Shown piece by piece: positions 38,576 to 49,821 of a stretch of DNA of 64,000 bases (positions within the stretch are counted from its first letter, which is position 1; each line of letters opens with the position of its first letter). Under the pieces are notes generated by a model that was not told the origin of the DNA, did not search any database, and saw only the letters and a list, made by a program, of their open reading frames with translations. Source of the stretch: a candidate division KSB1 bacterium (GTDB lineage Bacteria; Zhuqueibacterota; Zhuqueibacteria; Residuimicrobiales; Krinioviventaceae); NCBI GenBank assembly GCA_034521575.1, contig JAXHMJ010000005.1, forward strand, positions 1,798,001 through 1,862,000, written 5' to 3'. The position numbers were made by a program, and so were the translations under genes.

Positions 38576-41523
38576 TTAGAGTCGGTATCGAAATCCAAGA
38601 TTCGCGCTTCGGCCGTAATCTTCCAGATAACTGGTGTAATTCATATGATTAATCACACTGCGCTCTCGTTCACCGGTCAGGTTATTGACATTAAGGAAAA
38701 ACTCCAGGCCATCCACCGGCAATTGCTGCCGCAGCATGAGATCATATCGATAAAAGTCAGTTGAATAGCCGCGTAGTTTCTCATACCAGCTGTTTGATGT
38801 GAAAATGCGCGATTTATAACGCATCGCTCCGCGAATAGAAAACCCCTTGTAATCATAGCCCAACGTCAGATTCAGCAGATGATCCGGCTGGCCGAGCATC
38901 GGATTTGTATAAGTCGTATCCTCACTAATCAACCTTGATTGATACGTGACCGGATTGATCACGGTCTTTACCTCAGACCGTAGATACTTGGCCTCGGATT
39001 CATTTCTTGTATAGTTCACATTCATCACCAGACCATTCAGCAGCCCCGGCAAATACCAGAAATTTGACTGCCATTCTATTTCGTATCCGTAGTTAAAAGC
39101 ATCATGCGGATTATTGACCGCATAGGCAGCACGCTGACGGTGCATCAGACTGGGTAGCTCAAAAAATAAAGTATCTGTAATAACCGTTTGGCCGGTCCAG
39201 AAAATCATATCTTTTATGCGCTTATGAAACGCACCCAACGTAAACAATCCAATTTTGTCGGAATACACGGACATTTGCACATCCCAGTTGCGTGATAATT
39301 CCGGTTCCAGTCTGAAATTGCTTAAATTATCAATACTGCCCTGAGTATTGATCACCCATCCCGGCATAATGTTGTTGTAATTGGGCCGTTGCAGTGTATG
39401 TGTATAACCGGCTTTAAAATTAAGCCACTCCGTCGGACGGTAAACCGCCTGGACCATCGGCAGGACAAATTCATTCTCACGGATTTTAGCCACCGTATCA
39501 ATGGGAGTCGGTCGAAAGTCTCTCAGAATACCGAGTCGGTTACCTCTGTATCCGGTATACTCTGTACGATTCGCCTCATAACGAACACCCGGTACAAAGG
39601 TAAACTTGGAGGTGACATTAATCTCGGGCATCAGATAAAAAGCGTAATAATCTTCATGTCCATGATAGTCCTGGTAATTGGAAGTAATGAAATTCGGTTG
39701 AGGAATATCGTAGAAATCCGTTTCGGGAAGGATCCCACTCGGCTTTGACAAGTTCGTGAATACGACGAAACTTTTGCTTGTCAAATATATTTCCAAAATT
39801 ATATTTGCCATCTAAAAAGTCTCCGCCTTTATAATCCTCGTCGAAAAAATCAATCAGCAGGATGCGCATATTATCGGCGTCCCAGGCATTTAAAGTCCGC
39901 TGACAGAGTTCGTCCTTAAAATCGTCAATAATCATATTCCGAAAAATCTGAGAGGTGCCTTCCTCCCAGTCGGTACGATCGTATTGTTTGGTTTTGTGTC
40001 GGTATTTACCGCCAAAACTTATTTTCATATTGACCTGATCTGAAAGATTCAGACTGTAGGCCAGGTTGACTGCACCGGTCAAGTCCCGTTCCCTGGTCTC
40101 ACTTTCTTCATGAGCGATACCGCCCAGGTCCATAAAGTTGACAGCTTCGTCCATAGAAACCGTTAGCAGGTAAGGAATAGTTTCCGGGTCCAGATTCACA
40201 TTGTAATTAGCTTTTCTGTCCGCCGGAAAAGGAGACTGGGGAGAATTGCTATTCTCGGAAGTAATTCTGTCAGGCAGAATATTTTCAGAATAAGAATGAC
40301 TGAACGCCGTTTTAAACTCCCAATTCTTCCACTGGTGGTCAACAGTCAAAGAATTGATTAATACAGTCAAATGGCTCCCTGGAGTATCCGCATAATTGAT
40401 CCCGAAATTCTGATCAAAAAAGCCATAATTATTAACGTAACGGGTCTCTTGCCGCTGGATGCGACTTGCGAAATTGGACAATTTTATCTCTGTGGAAGGA
40501 AGCATATAATCCAACACCATCACCCCGCCCAGTCGCTGGAAATGTCTGAAAATATCCATGAGCTGCATACTATTGGTGCGCACTGGCGCTTGTTCATTTT
40601 CCTGGAAAAATGTAACACCTCCAAGCTGCTGGGACCCGGCATCTTTTTCCTCATAATCCACTTGTGCATACAGGCCCAGCATATTTTCATAAAACCGATG
40701 GCTGCCGCCGAGAGAAAGCTTGTAATTTTGATACGTATCCCGCAGATCATTCATACCGCCCTGTGCCACAACATTAAAGGACGGTTCATCAGGAGCTTTT
40801 TTAATCTTGAAATTTACAATTCCACCGGTCGCCGTGGCCTCTTGATCGGCCATAACGGATTTTGTCAATTCAATGCCTTCCAACATATAGGGCGAAATCA
40901 TACTCAAGATCTGTGCTTCTGTCCTCTGAACTGGTCGCTGTCATATCCACGCCGTCAACCTGTACCTTGGTGTACTTGGCGCCCATACCGCGGATCAAAA
41001 CCTTGGTGCCTTCACCGCCGCTTCTCTCCAGCGAAACACCGGGCAGTCTACCCACTGCTTCTGCCGCATTGGCTTCCGGCAATTCCTGAATTTTAGTTGC
41101 AGACACGATATTCTTGACGGTGCGTGCGGATATTTGTTGGTTGATAGTCTCAGTTTGCGCGCGGGCCTGAGCCGTAACCACGACGTCTTCTCCGGTTAGC
41201 ACCGTATAATCCATCTGGACATCTGCCGATACCGTTTCATTGGGTGAAACACGCACATCCACTTCACTTGCGCCATAACCAATATAGTTGACAACCAACG
41301 TATAGCTACCCGGTGGAACATCGTGAATAACATACTCGCCACGTATATCCGTGGCGGCACCAATATTGGTATCTTTTAAATACACATTCGCACCAGGCAA
41401 CGCCTGACCGTTTTCGGCATCCACGACTCTTCCCCGAATCTCTCCTGAAGGCGCTGCAAAATTTTGACCGCTCAATATCATTGTCAGGCATAATAATAAC
41501 AACTGTACAACATTTCTTCTCAT
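38576..41523 (-). pseudogene. TonB-dependent receptor with carboxypeptidase-like N-domain, two frameshifts
   Basis: The gene starts at ATG 41521-41523 after GAGGAGG, with a signal peptide (QLLLLCLTMILSGQNFA). It contains the carboxypeptidase regulatory-like beta-sandwich (GRVVDAENGQALPGANVYL), the plug domain (IQELPEANAAEAVGRLPGVS, GMGAKYTKVQVDGVDM) and a long outer-membrane beta-barrel ending GRSANLGFRYRL. One extra base near 40917 and a second shift near 39727 split it into three frames; alignment with the three intact paralogues defines both sites. Restored length is ~980 residues. It would import a glycan or other ligand using TonB energy. It is the most downstream of the four receptor genes and is followed by a terminator and a GntR gene. 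Confidence 0.88.
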
Positions 41524-41664
41524 TACAACCTCCTCATCATTGCTTGTATTATTCTCCCTGTAAAATCTTAATAGTTTAATAATCTAGCAAATTAAAAACA
41601 ATGCAAATTCTAGTCATCATATATAGCACAATCTATGGGAGACAGCAAATTCGAGAAAATGATG

Positions 41665-44610
41665 CTATAATCTGTAACGTACTCCCATATTTGCACTCCG
41701 GCCGTAATCCTCCAAATAACTGGTGTAATTCATATGATTAATCACACTGCGCTCTCGTTCACCGGTCAGGTTATTGACATTAAGGAAAAACTCCAAGCCG
41801 TTCACAAAAAGTTTTTGCCGTATCGATAAATCATAGCGGTAGAAATCCGTTGAATAGCCGCGCAGCTTTTCATACCAGCTGTTCGATTTAAAAATATGGG
41901 ATTTGTAGCGCATCGCCCAACGTATGGAAAATCCTTTATAATCATAGCCCACGGTCAGATTCAGCAAATGCTTGGGCTGCCGGATCATCGGACTTGTATA
42001 TGTGGTGTCATCATTAACCAGCGTGCTGCGGTAGGTCACCGGATCGATCTGGGTTCGAATCACGGTTCGAAGATATTCAGCCTTGGATTCATTCAGGGTG
42101 TAATTTAAATTTAAAACCAGGCCCTTTAGCAAACCGGGTAAATACCAGAAATTGGATTGCCATTCAAATTCAAATCCGTAATTGTATGCATCATTCGGAT
42201 TATTGGTTGCCCAGGCCGCACGCTGCCGATACATCAGAGTCGGCAATTCAAAAAAGGCCGTATCAAGCACAACGGACTGTCCGGTCCAAAAGATCATATC
42301 TGTGATTTTTTTATAAAAGACGCCGGCCGTAACCAAACCGATTTTATTCGAATAAACCGTAGCCTGAAGGTCCCAGTTTCTGGAGAGTTCCGGCTTTAAT
42401 CGGAAATTACCTAAATTTGATATACTTCCCTGATTGCTGATAAGCCAGCTGGGGATGATATTGTTATAGTCAGGTCGCTGAAGGGTGTGTGTGTAACCTG
42501 CCTTGATATTCAACCAGTTTGTCGGTTTATAGACAGCCTGAATCATAGGCAGATAAAAATCATTTCTCCGCACTTTGACAACCGTGTCTATCGGAGTGGG
42601 GGTCCAGTTCCTCAAGACACCCAGACGGGTTCCCCGGTATCCGGTATAGTTGGTACGGTTGGCTTCATAACGGAGTCCCGGTACAAATGTGAACCGGGAA
42701 GAAATATCAAATTCAGGCATAATATAAAACGCATGATAATCTTCCTTGCCGTGATAATCCTGATAATGTGTATTGATATAGTTCGGCTGGACAATCATCC
42801 ACAGACTCATGGGTTCGTCAGGATCATAGGTCTCCAGTCCCAGATCATGTATCTTGCGGAATTTATCCGGGTCAAGCACGGGACTAAACTGGTATTTTCC
42901 GTCAAGAAAACTGACCGGATCATAATCCTTGTCCAGAAAATCCGACAGGAACAATTTCATGTTATCATTTTGATAAGCATTTATATTTCGCTGACTAAGC
43001 GCATCATACAGACTGTCATGAACCATATAGATATAATGCTGTCCACCGATGTCCAGATGAGTGCGATCATAGTTTTTGGTCTTGTGCTTGACTTTGCCGC
43101 CGAAATTCAGTTTGAGCTTTATCTGTTCAGAGATATTAAAATTATAAGCAAAATTGAGTTCACCGGCCAGATCCCGTTCACTGGTTTTGTTTTCATTATG
43201 ATCCACGCCGCCGATATACATAAAATCAGCGATTTTATCGATCGGAATCACAAGCGAGTCCGGAATGGTTTCCGGGTCCAGATTTACATTGTAATTTGAT
43301 TTTCGGTCGGTTGAAAAAGGATTGTTCGGCGAATGTCCGTTACTGGAAGATATCTCGGCCGGCAAGTGATTTTCAGAGTACGAATGGCTCAATTTAATAT
43401 GCGTTTCCCAGTTTTTAAAGCTGTGATCAATCTGTAAGGCATTGGTCAAAACATTCAGGGAGCGCTCCGGGATATCGGTATAACGGATATTAAATCCCTG
43501 CTGCATAAAATCATAGTTGTTGATGTGTCGTATCTCTTCGCGCTGAATATCACTGTAAAAATTTGACAGTTTGATATCTGTAGACGGCAGATTATAATCC
43601 AGGACCAGCGTCCCTCCCAGACGGTGTACATCTCTAAAAATGTCCATCAGCTGCATATTGTTGGTCCGCACCGGTGCGGTTTCGTTTTCCTGAGAAAATC
43701 CGACATTGCCCAGTTGTTGTGACCCGGCATCCTTTTCTTCATAATCGACCTGTGCATAAACTCCAAACTTTTTGTTAAAAAATCGATGACTACCGCCAAC
43801 CGAAACCTTGAAATCCGTATACGTATCGCGCAAATCATTGGAGCCTCCCTGGGCGATTATATTGAAAGAAGGCTCTTCTGAAGCTTTTCTGATCCTGAAA
43901 TTAACAATACCGCCCGTGGCCGTTGCTTCCTGGTTTGCCATGACTGATTTTGTCAATTCAATACCCTCGAGCATATACGGGGAAATCATGCTTAAATCAC
44001 TGGAGCGATCTCCCGAACCGGTGGCGGTCATATCAACGCCGTCAATCTGAACCTTGGTGTATTTGGCGCTCATTCCGCGGATCAGGACTTTGGTTCCTTC
44101 GCCACCGCTGCGTTCCAGAGAGACGCCGGGCAGACGTCCCACCGCTTCGGCCGCATTTGCTTCCGGCAGCTCCTGAATTTTAGTGGCAGACACAACATTC
44201 TTGACCGTAAGTGCTGATATCTGTTGGTTGATCGCCTCGGTCTGACCGCGGGCCTGGGCTGTGATGACCACATCCTCTCCCATCAGCACTTTGTAATCAA
44301 GCTGAATATCCAAGTTTTTTGTTTCATTCGGCAGCACTCGAATATCAATATCTTTTTCACCATAACCGATGTAATTCACAGACAAGGTATACGGACCGGG
44401 AGGTACGTTCAAAATCCCATACTCGCCGCGGACGTCGGTTGCAGCACCAATATTGGTTCCCTGCAGAAAAACATTTGCACCCGGAAGCGCCTGACCATTC
44501 TCCGCATCAACGACCTTGCCCTGTATTTTGCCGGAAGGGGCTGAATATATGCGTTGGATCGCAATAAACATGAACAAAATGATCATGAATCCCGTCTTGA
44601 CATACTTCAT
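41665..44610 (-). CDS. TonB-dependent receptor, carboxypeptidase-like N-domain
   Basis: The intact receptor of ~981 residues starts best at ATG 44610, preceded by AGAGGGCGAGAG and beginning a signal peptide (FMIILFMFIAIQRIYS); the longer upstream frame has no ribosome site. Domain order: carboxypeptidase regulatory-like domain (GKVVDAENGQALPGANVFLQ), plug (TKIQELPEANAAEAVGRLPG, GMSAKYTKVQIDGVDMTATG, SVMANQEATATGGIVNFRIR) and a 22-strand-type barrel with C-terminal aromatic-ended strand GRSANMGVRYRL. It is the most divergent of the four paralogues, notably in barrel loops (positions ~42790-43080). No SusD-like gene accompanies it. Likely ligand: an oligosaccharide, judged from surrounding glycosidase genes. 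Confidence 0.92.
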   Translation of the reverse strand: MKYVKTGFMIILFMFIAIQRIYSAPSGKIQGKVVDAENGQALPGANVFLQGTNIGAATDVRGEYGILNVPPGPYTLSVNYIGYGEKDIDIRVLPNETKNLDIQLDYKVLMGEDVVITAQARGQTEAINQQISALTVKNVVSATKIQELPEANAAEAVGRLPGVSLERSGGEGTKVLIRGMSAKYTKVQIDGVDMTATGSGDRSSDLSMISPYMLEGIELTKSVMANQEATATGGIVNFRIRKASEEPSFNIIAQGGSNDLRDTYTDFKVSVGGSHRFFNKKFGVYAQVDYEEKDAGSQQLGNVGFSQENETAPVRTNNMQLMDIFRDVHRLGGTLVLDYNLPSTDIKLSNFYSDIQREEIRHINNYDFMQQGFNIRYTDIPERSLNVLTNALQIDHSFKNWETHIKLSHSYSENHLPAEISSSNGHSPNNPFSTDRKSNYNVNLDPETIPDSLVIPIDKIADFMYIGGVDHNENKTSERDLAGELNFAYNFNISEQIKLKLNFGGKVKHKTKNYDRTHLDIGGQHYIYMVHDSLYDALSQRNINAYQNDNMKLFLSDFLDKDYDPVSFLDGKYQFSPVLDPDKFRKIHDLGLETYDPDEPMSLWMIVQPNYINTHYQDYHGKEDYHAFYIMPEFDISSRFTFVPGLRYEANRTNYTGYRGTRLGVLRNWTPTPIDTVVKVRRNDFYLPMIQAVYKPTNWLNIKAGYTHTLQRPDYNNIIPSWLISNQGSISNLGNFRLKPELSRNWDLQATVYSNKIGLVTAGVFYKKITDMIFWTGQSVVLDTAFFELPTLMYRQRAAWATNNPNDAYNYGFEFEWQSNFWYLPGLLKGLVLNLNYTLNESKAEYLRTVIRTQIDPVTYRSTLVNDDTTYTSPMIRQPKHLLNLTVGYDYKGFSIRWAMRYKSHIFKSNSWYEKLRGYSTDFYRYDLSIRQKLFVNGLEFFLNVNNLTGERERSVINHMNYTSYLEDYGRSANMGVRYRL

Positions 44611-44641
44611 CTCTCGCCCTCTTATAAAGTGTAATAACAAT

Positions 44642-44669
44642 CCAGCGGCGGTCTTTAAACCGCCGCTGG
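44642..44669 (-). terminator. Hairpin downstream of the second TonB receptor
   Basis: A perfect 11-base GC-rich stem CCAGCGGCGGT / ACCGCCGCTGG (44642-44652, 44659-44669) with a six-base loop lies 60 bases after the stop of the receptor at 44729 and 32 bases ahead of the next receptor ATG. Only a weak T-rich tail follows on the minus strand, so it may be a terminator, an attenuator or an mRNA-stability element. Confidence 0.5.
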
Positions 44670-44728
44670 CAGGTTGGTAATCGATATCAACCCCGAAAGA
44701 CCGAGCGTGTAATGTATACATTAAGATT

Positions 44729-47688
44729 TTACAGTCGATATCTAAAACCTATATTACCGCTTCGGCCATAATCTTCCAGATAACTGGTGAAATTCATATG
44801 ATTGATCACATTGTGTTCACGTTCGCCGGTCAGGTTGTTGATATTCATGAAAAACTCCAGTCCGTCCACCGGCAATTGCTGCCTGACCATCACATCAAAC
44901 CGGTAAAAGTCCGTCGAATAGCCACGCAGCTTTTCATACCAGCTGTTGGTCGTGAAAATCCGCGATTTATAGCGCATCGCCCAGCGGATCGAAAAACCCT
45001 TGTAATCATAACCCACGGTCAGGTTCAACAAATGATCCGGCTGATTAATCATCGGACTCGTATACGTGGTGTCCTCACTGATCAGGGTCGACCGATAAGT
45101 GATCGGATCAATCTGAGTCTTGACAACCGATCTCAGGTACTCCGCCTCTGACTCGTTGCGCGTATAGTTCACATTCATCACCAGACCGTTCAAGAGTCCC
45201 GGCAAATACCAGAAATTCGACTGCCATTCCACTTCATACCCGTAATTGATCGCGTCATTCGGATTGTTGATGGCGTACGCCGCCCGCTGACGGTGCATGA
45301 GTGACGGCAGTTCAAAAAAGGACGTATCCTGAATCACCGTCTGTCCCGTCCAGAAAATCATGTCCGTGATGCGCTTGTGAAACGCGCCCACCGTAAATAA
45401 ACCGATCTTGTCGGAATAGATGGACATTTGAAGGTCCACATTTCGGGACAACTCCGGTTTCAGCCTGAAATTGCTCAAATTCCAGATCTGTCCCTGAGAC
45501 TGAATGACCCAGCCTGGCATGATATTGTTGTAATTCGGCCGCTGCAGGGTGTGTGTATAGCCCGCCTTGAAATTCAGCCAATTCGTCGGGCGATAGACCG
45601 CCTGGATCATGGGCAGCACAAATTCATTGGTGCGCACCTTGGTGACTGTATCAATCGGGGTCGCTCTCCAGTCCCGCAGCACACCCAGGCGATTGCCCCG
45701 ATACCCGGTATATTCCGTGCGGTTGGACTCGAAACGAACACCGGGGACAAACGTAAACTTTGTCACATTGATCTCCGGCATTAGATAAAACGCATGATAA
45801 TCCTCAGTCCCGTGATAATCTTCAAAATTGGACTCTATAAAATTTTGATGCGGAAACGCATACATATCCGAGACCGCCGCCACCGGATCATATTGATCCA
45901 TGACCAGCTCATGAATCCGGCGGAAATCCTGCTTGTCAAATATATTACCGAAATCATATTTGCCGTCCAAAAAGTCACCGCCCTCATAATCCGGGTCCAG
46001 AAAATCGGTCAGCAAAATGCGCATATTGTCCGCGTCCCAGGCATCCAGCGTTCGTTGACTAAATTCATCCTCAAAGTCATTATAAATCAAATTCCGGAAT
46101 TCCTGTGATCCACCGCCATTGTCCTCATTCAGCACCAGTCGGTCATATTCCTTGCTTTTATGCCGGTATTTGCCGCCAAAACTCAATTGCATGTTGATCT
46201 GATTCGAAAGACTCAGATTATAGGTAAAATCGAGCTGACCGGTCAAATCCCGCTCTTTGGTCTCGCTCTCTTCATGCTCAATACCGCCCAGATGCATGAA
46301 ATTCACCGCTTCATCCATAGACACATCGAGCAGATAAGGAATCGTCTCGGGATCCAGATTGACATTGAAATTCGACTTGCGGTCCGTCGGGAACGGATTC
46401 TGCGGAGAATTGTTGTTGCTCGAACCAATTTGCGCCGGCAGAGCATTCTCGGAAAAAGAATGACTCAACAACGCGCTGATCTCCCAGTTTCTCACCTGAT
46501 GGTCAATCTGCAGTGAATTCGTCAGCACGGTTAACCAGCGTTTCGGCGTATCCGTATAATTGATTCCGAATATCTGTTCCGTAAAATTGTAATTGTTGAT
46601 ATAATTCGTGGCTTCGGTACGTTTGCGGCTATAAAAGTTTGTCGACTTGATCTCGGTCGACGGCAAAGTCAAGTCCAGAACCATAGTACCACCCAGCCGC
46701 TGGACATTCCTGAAAATATCCATCAGCTGCATGCTGTTGGTGCGCACCGGCGCATCCTGATTCTCCTGGGAAAACCCGACTCCGCCCATTTGCTGTGAAC
46801 CGGCATTTTTCTTCTCATAATCCACCTGCGCGTAAACACCCAGCATATTGGCGTAAAAACGGTTACTGCCGCCGACGGACACTTTGTAATCATTATAGGT
46901 GTCGCGCAAACCATTGTACCCGCCTTGCGCAATCACGTTAAACGATGGCTCTTCGGGCGCTTTGCGGATGCGAAAATTGACAATACCGCCGGTCGCTGTG
47001 GCTTCCTGATCCGCCATCACCGATTTGGTCAACTCGATCCCTGCCAGCATATACGGAGAGATCATACTCAAATCACTGCTTCGGTCTCCTTCACCGGTCG
47101 CCGTCATATCTACGCCGTCAATCTGTACCTTGGTGTACTTGGCGCCCATGCCGCGGATCATCACCTTGGTGCCTTCACCGCCGCTTCTCTCCAGAGACAC
47201 ACCGGGAAGACGCCCCACCGCTTCCGCTGCGTTCGCTTCCGGTAACTCTTGAATCTTGGTGGCGGAAACGATATTCTTCACCGTGCGCGCCGACACCTGC
47301 TGGTTGATGGCCTCGGTTTGACCGCGCGCCTGGGCCGTGATCACAACATCTTCACCGGTGAGCACCGTATAGTCCAGCTGAACATCACGGCTCACTGTTT
47401 CGTTCGGTCTGACCTGAACATCAACCTGTTTGGCTGCGTAACCGATATAATTGACCACCAGGGTATAAGTTCCCGGCGGAACATTGGGAATCACATACTG
47501 TCCCTGAATATCCGTGGCCGCGCCAATATTTGTATCCTGTAAATAAACATTGGCGCCGGGCAGCGCCTGACCGTTTTCCGCGTCCACAATCTTGCCGCGG
47601 ATCCTGCCGGATGGCGCTGGAAATACCACGGTCGCACTGCCAGAAGCAGAACCAGTCCTGTTAATAATATCCGTATTCTCATATTCAT
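44729..47688 (-). CDS. TonB-dependent receptor, near-identical copy, frameshift in signal peptide
   Basis: From residue ~20 to the end this ~985-residue receptor is open (47629-44729): carboxypeptidase regulatory-like domain, plug with TKIQELPEANAAEAVGRLPG and GMGAKYTKVQIDGVDMTATG, and barrel ending GRSGNIGFRYRL. The true start, ATG 47688 after AAGGAG, lies in another frame and encodes the signal peptide MNMRIRILLTGLVLLLAV. One base must be missing near 47643 to join it to VVFPAPSGRIRGK. Without the join the product would lack its export signal. It is ~97% identical to the receptor at 49822-52779, with differences concentrated in one patch (about 46040-46240). Confidence 0.9.
44729..47688. 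repeat. Direct repeat copy 1 (duplicated receptor gene)
   Basis: This ~2.95 kb unit is repeated at 49822-52779 in the same orientation, with long stretches of identical nucleotides (for example the last ~900 bases of the genes and the plug region). The 2.1 kb between the copies holds only the beta-helix protein gene. Flanking sequences outside the coding units are unrelated, so the duplication covers essentially the gene alone. Confidence 0.85.
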
Positions 47689-47798
47689 CAAATCTCCTTG
47701 TTGTTGCTCCCGAAAATCAAAGCCGATATCTGTATTTCCAGGTTATTGCAAATCAATTTAAACCAGTCGTTCATTCATCCGTTTAAAATTTACAAACA

Positions 47799-47830
47799 AA
47801 AGGCCTTTTGGAAAAATCCAAAAGGCCTTT
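47799..47830 (-). terminator. Rho-independent terminator of the beta-helix protein gene
   Basis: A perfect 14-base stem AAAGGCCTTTTGGA / TCCAAAAGGCCTTT with a four-base loop (47813-47816) is followed on the minus strand by TTGTTTG. It lies 23 bases downstream of the stop of the 47853-49637 gene. It separates that gene from the downstream receptor, which therefore probably has its own promoter. Confidence 0.8.
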
Positions 47831-47852
47831 CTGTTTCAGATGAGTTTAGCGC

Positions 47853-49637
47853 TTATTTCACCAGCATCATCTTTTGAATTTGTACCTGGTCACCCATTTC
47901 CAGTTTGTAGAAATAAACACCGGTTGCCACTTTGACATTCATGTCATTGGTGCCTTCCCAGGTAACCTGGTAAGTACCGGCAATCTTGTTCTCATTGACC
48001 AGAGTTTTGACTTTTTCACCCAGGACATTGTAAACATTCAGTTTTACCTGTCCTGGCTGGTTAATCTGGTAATCAATTGTTGTGGTCGGGTTGAACGGAT
48101 TCGGATAGTTGGCGCCGAGTTTAAAATCGGACACCACCGTTTTATCCTCCACATCAACGTAAATCTCCGGCCACCAGTTCAAGTCACCCAGAGGCAAACC
48201 GTCTGTACCGGCAGTCTGCAGGGTGGCGTTGCTGTAAGACAGATCGAATGTAACAGGCCAGGTAAAGTCGAGATAATTGTCAACACCGTGCCATTTGACG
48301 GGTTCAACTTCTTCGCCGGCCCATTCTTTTCTGATATTGTCAGAATTTGTAGCAAGCAGTTCATCAGTACCGTTCATGTTGGTGACACCGGGATCTACGT
48401 TCCAGGTGTTTTCTTCATTGAAATACAGGAACGGTTCATGTTCAACAGTAACTTCAGAAGAGTCAATAATGACATCGTTTGTGTCGCGTTCATAAGTCAT
48501 CACGCTCCAGGTCCAGGTGCCTTCTTCATCGCTGCTTTCGAACATGGCCTGGTTATAGTTGTTCATCCAGGGATTGGCAGTCACATTATCCCATGCTGCC
48601 CAATAGTCTTCGATGGGCTGAGTGTACCACCAGGCATTGTTTTTCAGCTGCCAGTTCATTTCCTCGGGAATCAACGTGCCGTCGCCATCGGGATCGTAGG
48701 TTTTACCGTAAACACCGCCGGGGCCCCACAGAGAGTCCAGTTCCTGCGGATCCCATTGAATTTCGGCATAATTCATGATACCTTTGACTTCCTGGTCAAA
48801 ATGACGTTTGATTTCGTCTTCATCATCACTAAATGCGTGCACATTGACAAACAGGTTGTTGGTGTATTTCCTGTTCACATGTCTGTGATTGTCAATGGGA
48901 TGAACCACAGAGTTGATGAAGCTACAATGATCGATTTCGGTATAAAATGCGCCTTTAACAGCAAAACAACCAAATTTGTAAAAAGTTGTGTTGTGTACTA
49001 TTACAGTATCATGACCGTCATCGGTGAACACAGCGCCATTCCAAGTCGTTCCCGTGGGATTACCGATATTTTTGAACAGACAGTCTTTGATAATGTAATT
49101 ATTGGGGCCGCCTGGATCCCAGAATGTGGCCCACCAGGTATACGGAAACTCTACAATACAGCCGTCAAAAGTGATTGTTTTTTGGGTTGCATGCGCAGTC
49201 TGAGCAATCCAGGCAATCGGGCCGGTTCCATCCAGATTCACGCCGCTCATCCAGAGATTCTTGAATGTTGCATCATCAAAAAGATGCCACCAGTTATCCA
49301 CAGCGCTTCCGTCTTCCTTTAAACCACAACGAACGATCGGAGGTCTGTTTTCATCATCCGGCTCATCAGCGACAATCACCAGCGGGAAATCCGCCTGGAT
49401 CACTTCTGTGAGAATATATTGTGCATTAGGCTGTAATTTATAGACCTTGTGCACGCGTTCACCGGTTTCAGTGGTGTCACCGTGAATGGCTTCATTCAAA
49501 GCGCCCAACGGCTGACCTTCAGAGTTCAACGGACCCACTATCAGGGTGTCGCCGACTGAAGTGGTTTGAGCAAACAGACCCGTGCAGAATACAACGAGTA
49601 TTGCAGCAGTCGCCAACATTAGCATTCTTTTCTTCAT
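47853..49637 (-). CDS. Secreted right-handed beta-helix protein with type IX-like sorting domain
   Basis: The product has 594 residues. Signal peptide: MLMLATAAILVVFCTGLFA. Residues ~45-270 show successive short strands and Asn/Asp turns (NLWMSGVNLDGTGPI, IIKDCLFKNIGNPTGTTWNG, IDHCSFINSVVHPIDNHRHV), typical of right-handed parallel beta-helices such as polysaccharide lyases and binding proteins; no catalytic set is identifiable. The last ~85 residues are the FCB C-terminal sorting domain: LGANYPNPFNPTTTIDYQIN, VYNVLGEKVKTLV and TGVYFYKLEMGD, directing type IX-style secretion and surface attachment. It sits between two near-identical TonB receptor genes, analogous to a glycan-binding partner of a SusC-like receptor (inference). 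It has its own terminator and an unusual leader. Confidence 0.88.
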   Translation of the reverse strand: MKKRMLMLATAAILVVFCTGLFAQTTSVGDTLIVGPLNSEGQPLGALNEAIHGDTTETGERVHKVYKLQPNAQYILTEVIQADFPLVIVADEPDDENRPPIVRCGLKEDGSAVDNWWHLFDDATFKNLWMSGVNLDGTGPIAWIAQTAHATQKTITFDGCIVEFPYTWWATFWDPGGPNNYIIKDCLFKNIGNPTGTTWNGAVFTDDGHDTVIVHNTTFYKFGCFAVKGAFYTEIDHCSFINSVVHPIDNHRHVNRKYTNNLFVNVHAFSDDEDEIKRHFDQEVKGIMNYAEIQWDPQELDSLWGPGGVYGKTYDPDGDGTLIPEEMNWQLKNNAWWYTQPIEDYWAAWDNVTANPWMNNYNQAMFESSDEEGTWTWSVMTYERDTNDVIIDSSEVTVEHEPFLYFNEENTWNVDPGVTNMNGTDELLATNSDNIRKEWAGEEVEPVKWHGVDNYLDFTWPVTFDLSYSNATLQTAGTDGLPLGDLNWWPEIYVDVEDKTVVSDFKLGANYPNPFNPTTTIDYQINQPGQVKLNVYNVLGEKVKTLVNENKIAGTYQVTWEGTNDMNVKVATGVYFYKLEMGDQVQIQKMMLVK

Positions 49638-49717
49638 TTTAAAGTCCCTTTCGTTAAAAAAATTTAATTAATTCATCAATCTGATAATATACGGATTGAT
49701 TCTGCTACCTGATACGT

Positions 49718-49784
49718 CACCTCCTTTTGTTAAATTGTAAACACCATCTTCTCTCCTTGAAACCTCTCAACAACCACCTCCTTT
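49718..49784 (-). promoter_or_regulatory. Leader with two perfect anti-Shine-Dalgarno complements
   Basis: The minus strand carries AAAGGAGGTG twice (49718-49727 and 49775-49784) plus an intervening AAGGAGAG, all 80-150 bases upstream of the beta-helix protein ATG, which has its own AAAGGGA. Only tiny frames of 5-18 codons follow these sites. They may be standby ribosome sites, leader peptides or targets of an RNA regulator. Confidence 0.4.
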
Positions 49785-49821
49785 CATACTGAATTCAAAT
49801 GACAGTTAAAAATAGATTATA

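Noticed and set aside
42487-43299. A 270-codon plus-strand open frame inside a TonB receptor
   Set aside because: Its translation is a mirror of the receptor barrel and the equivalent frames in the paralogues are interrupted, so no selection is evident.
47874-49322. A 482-codon plus-strand open frame
   Set aside because: It lies exactly opposite the beta-helix protein gene, shows no domain or ribosome site, and is explained by codon bias on the coding strand.
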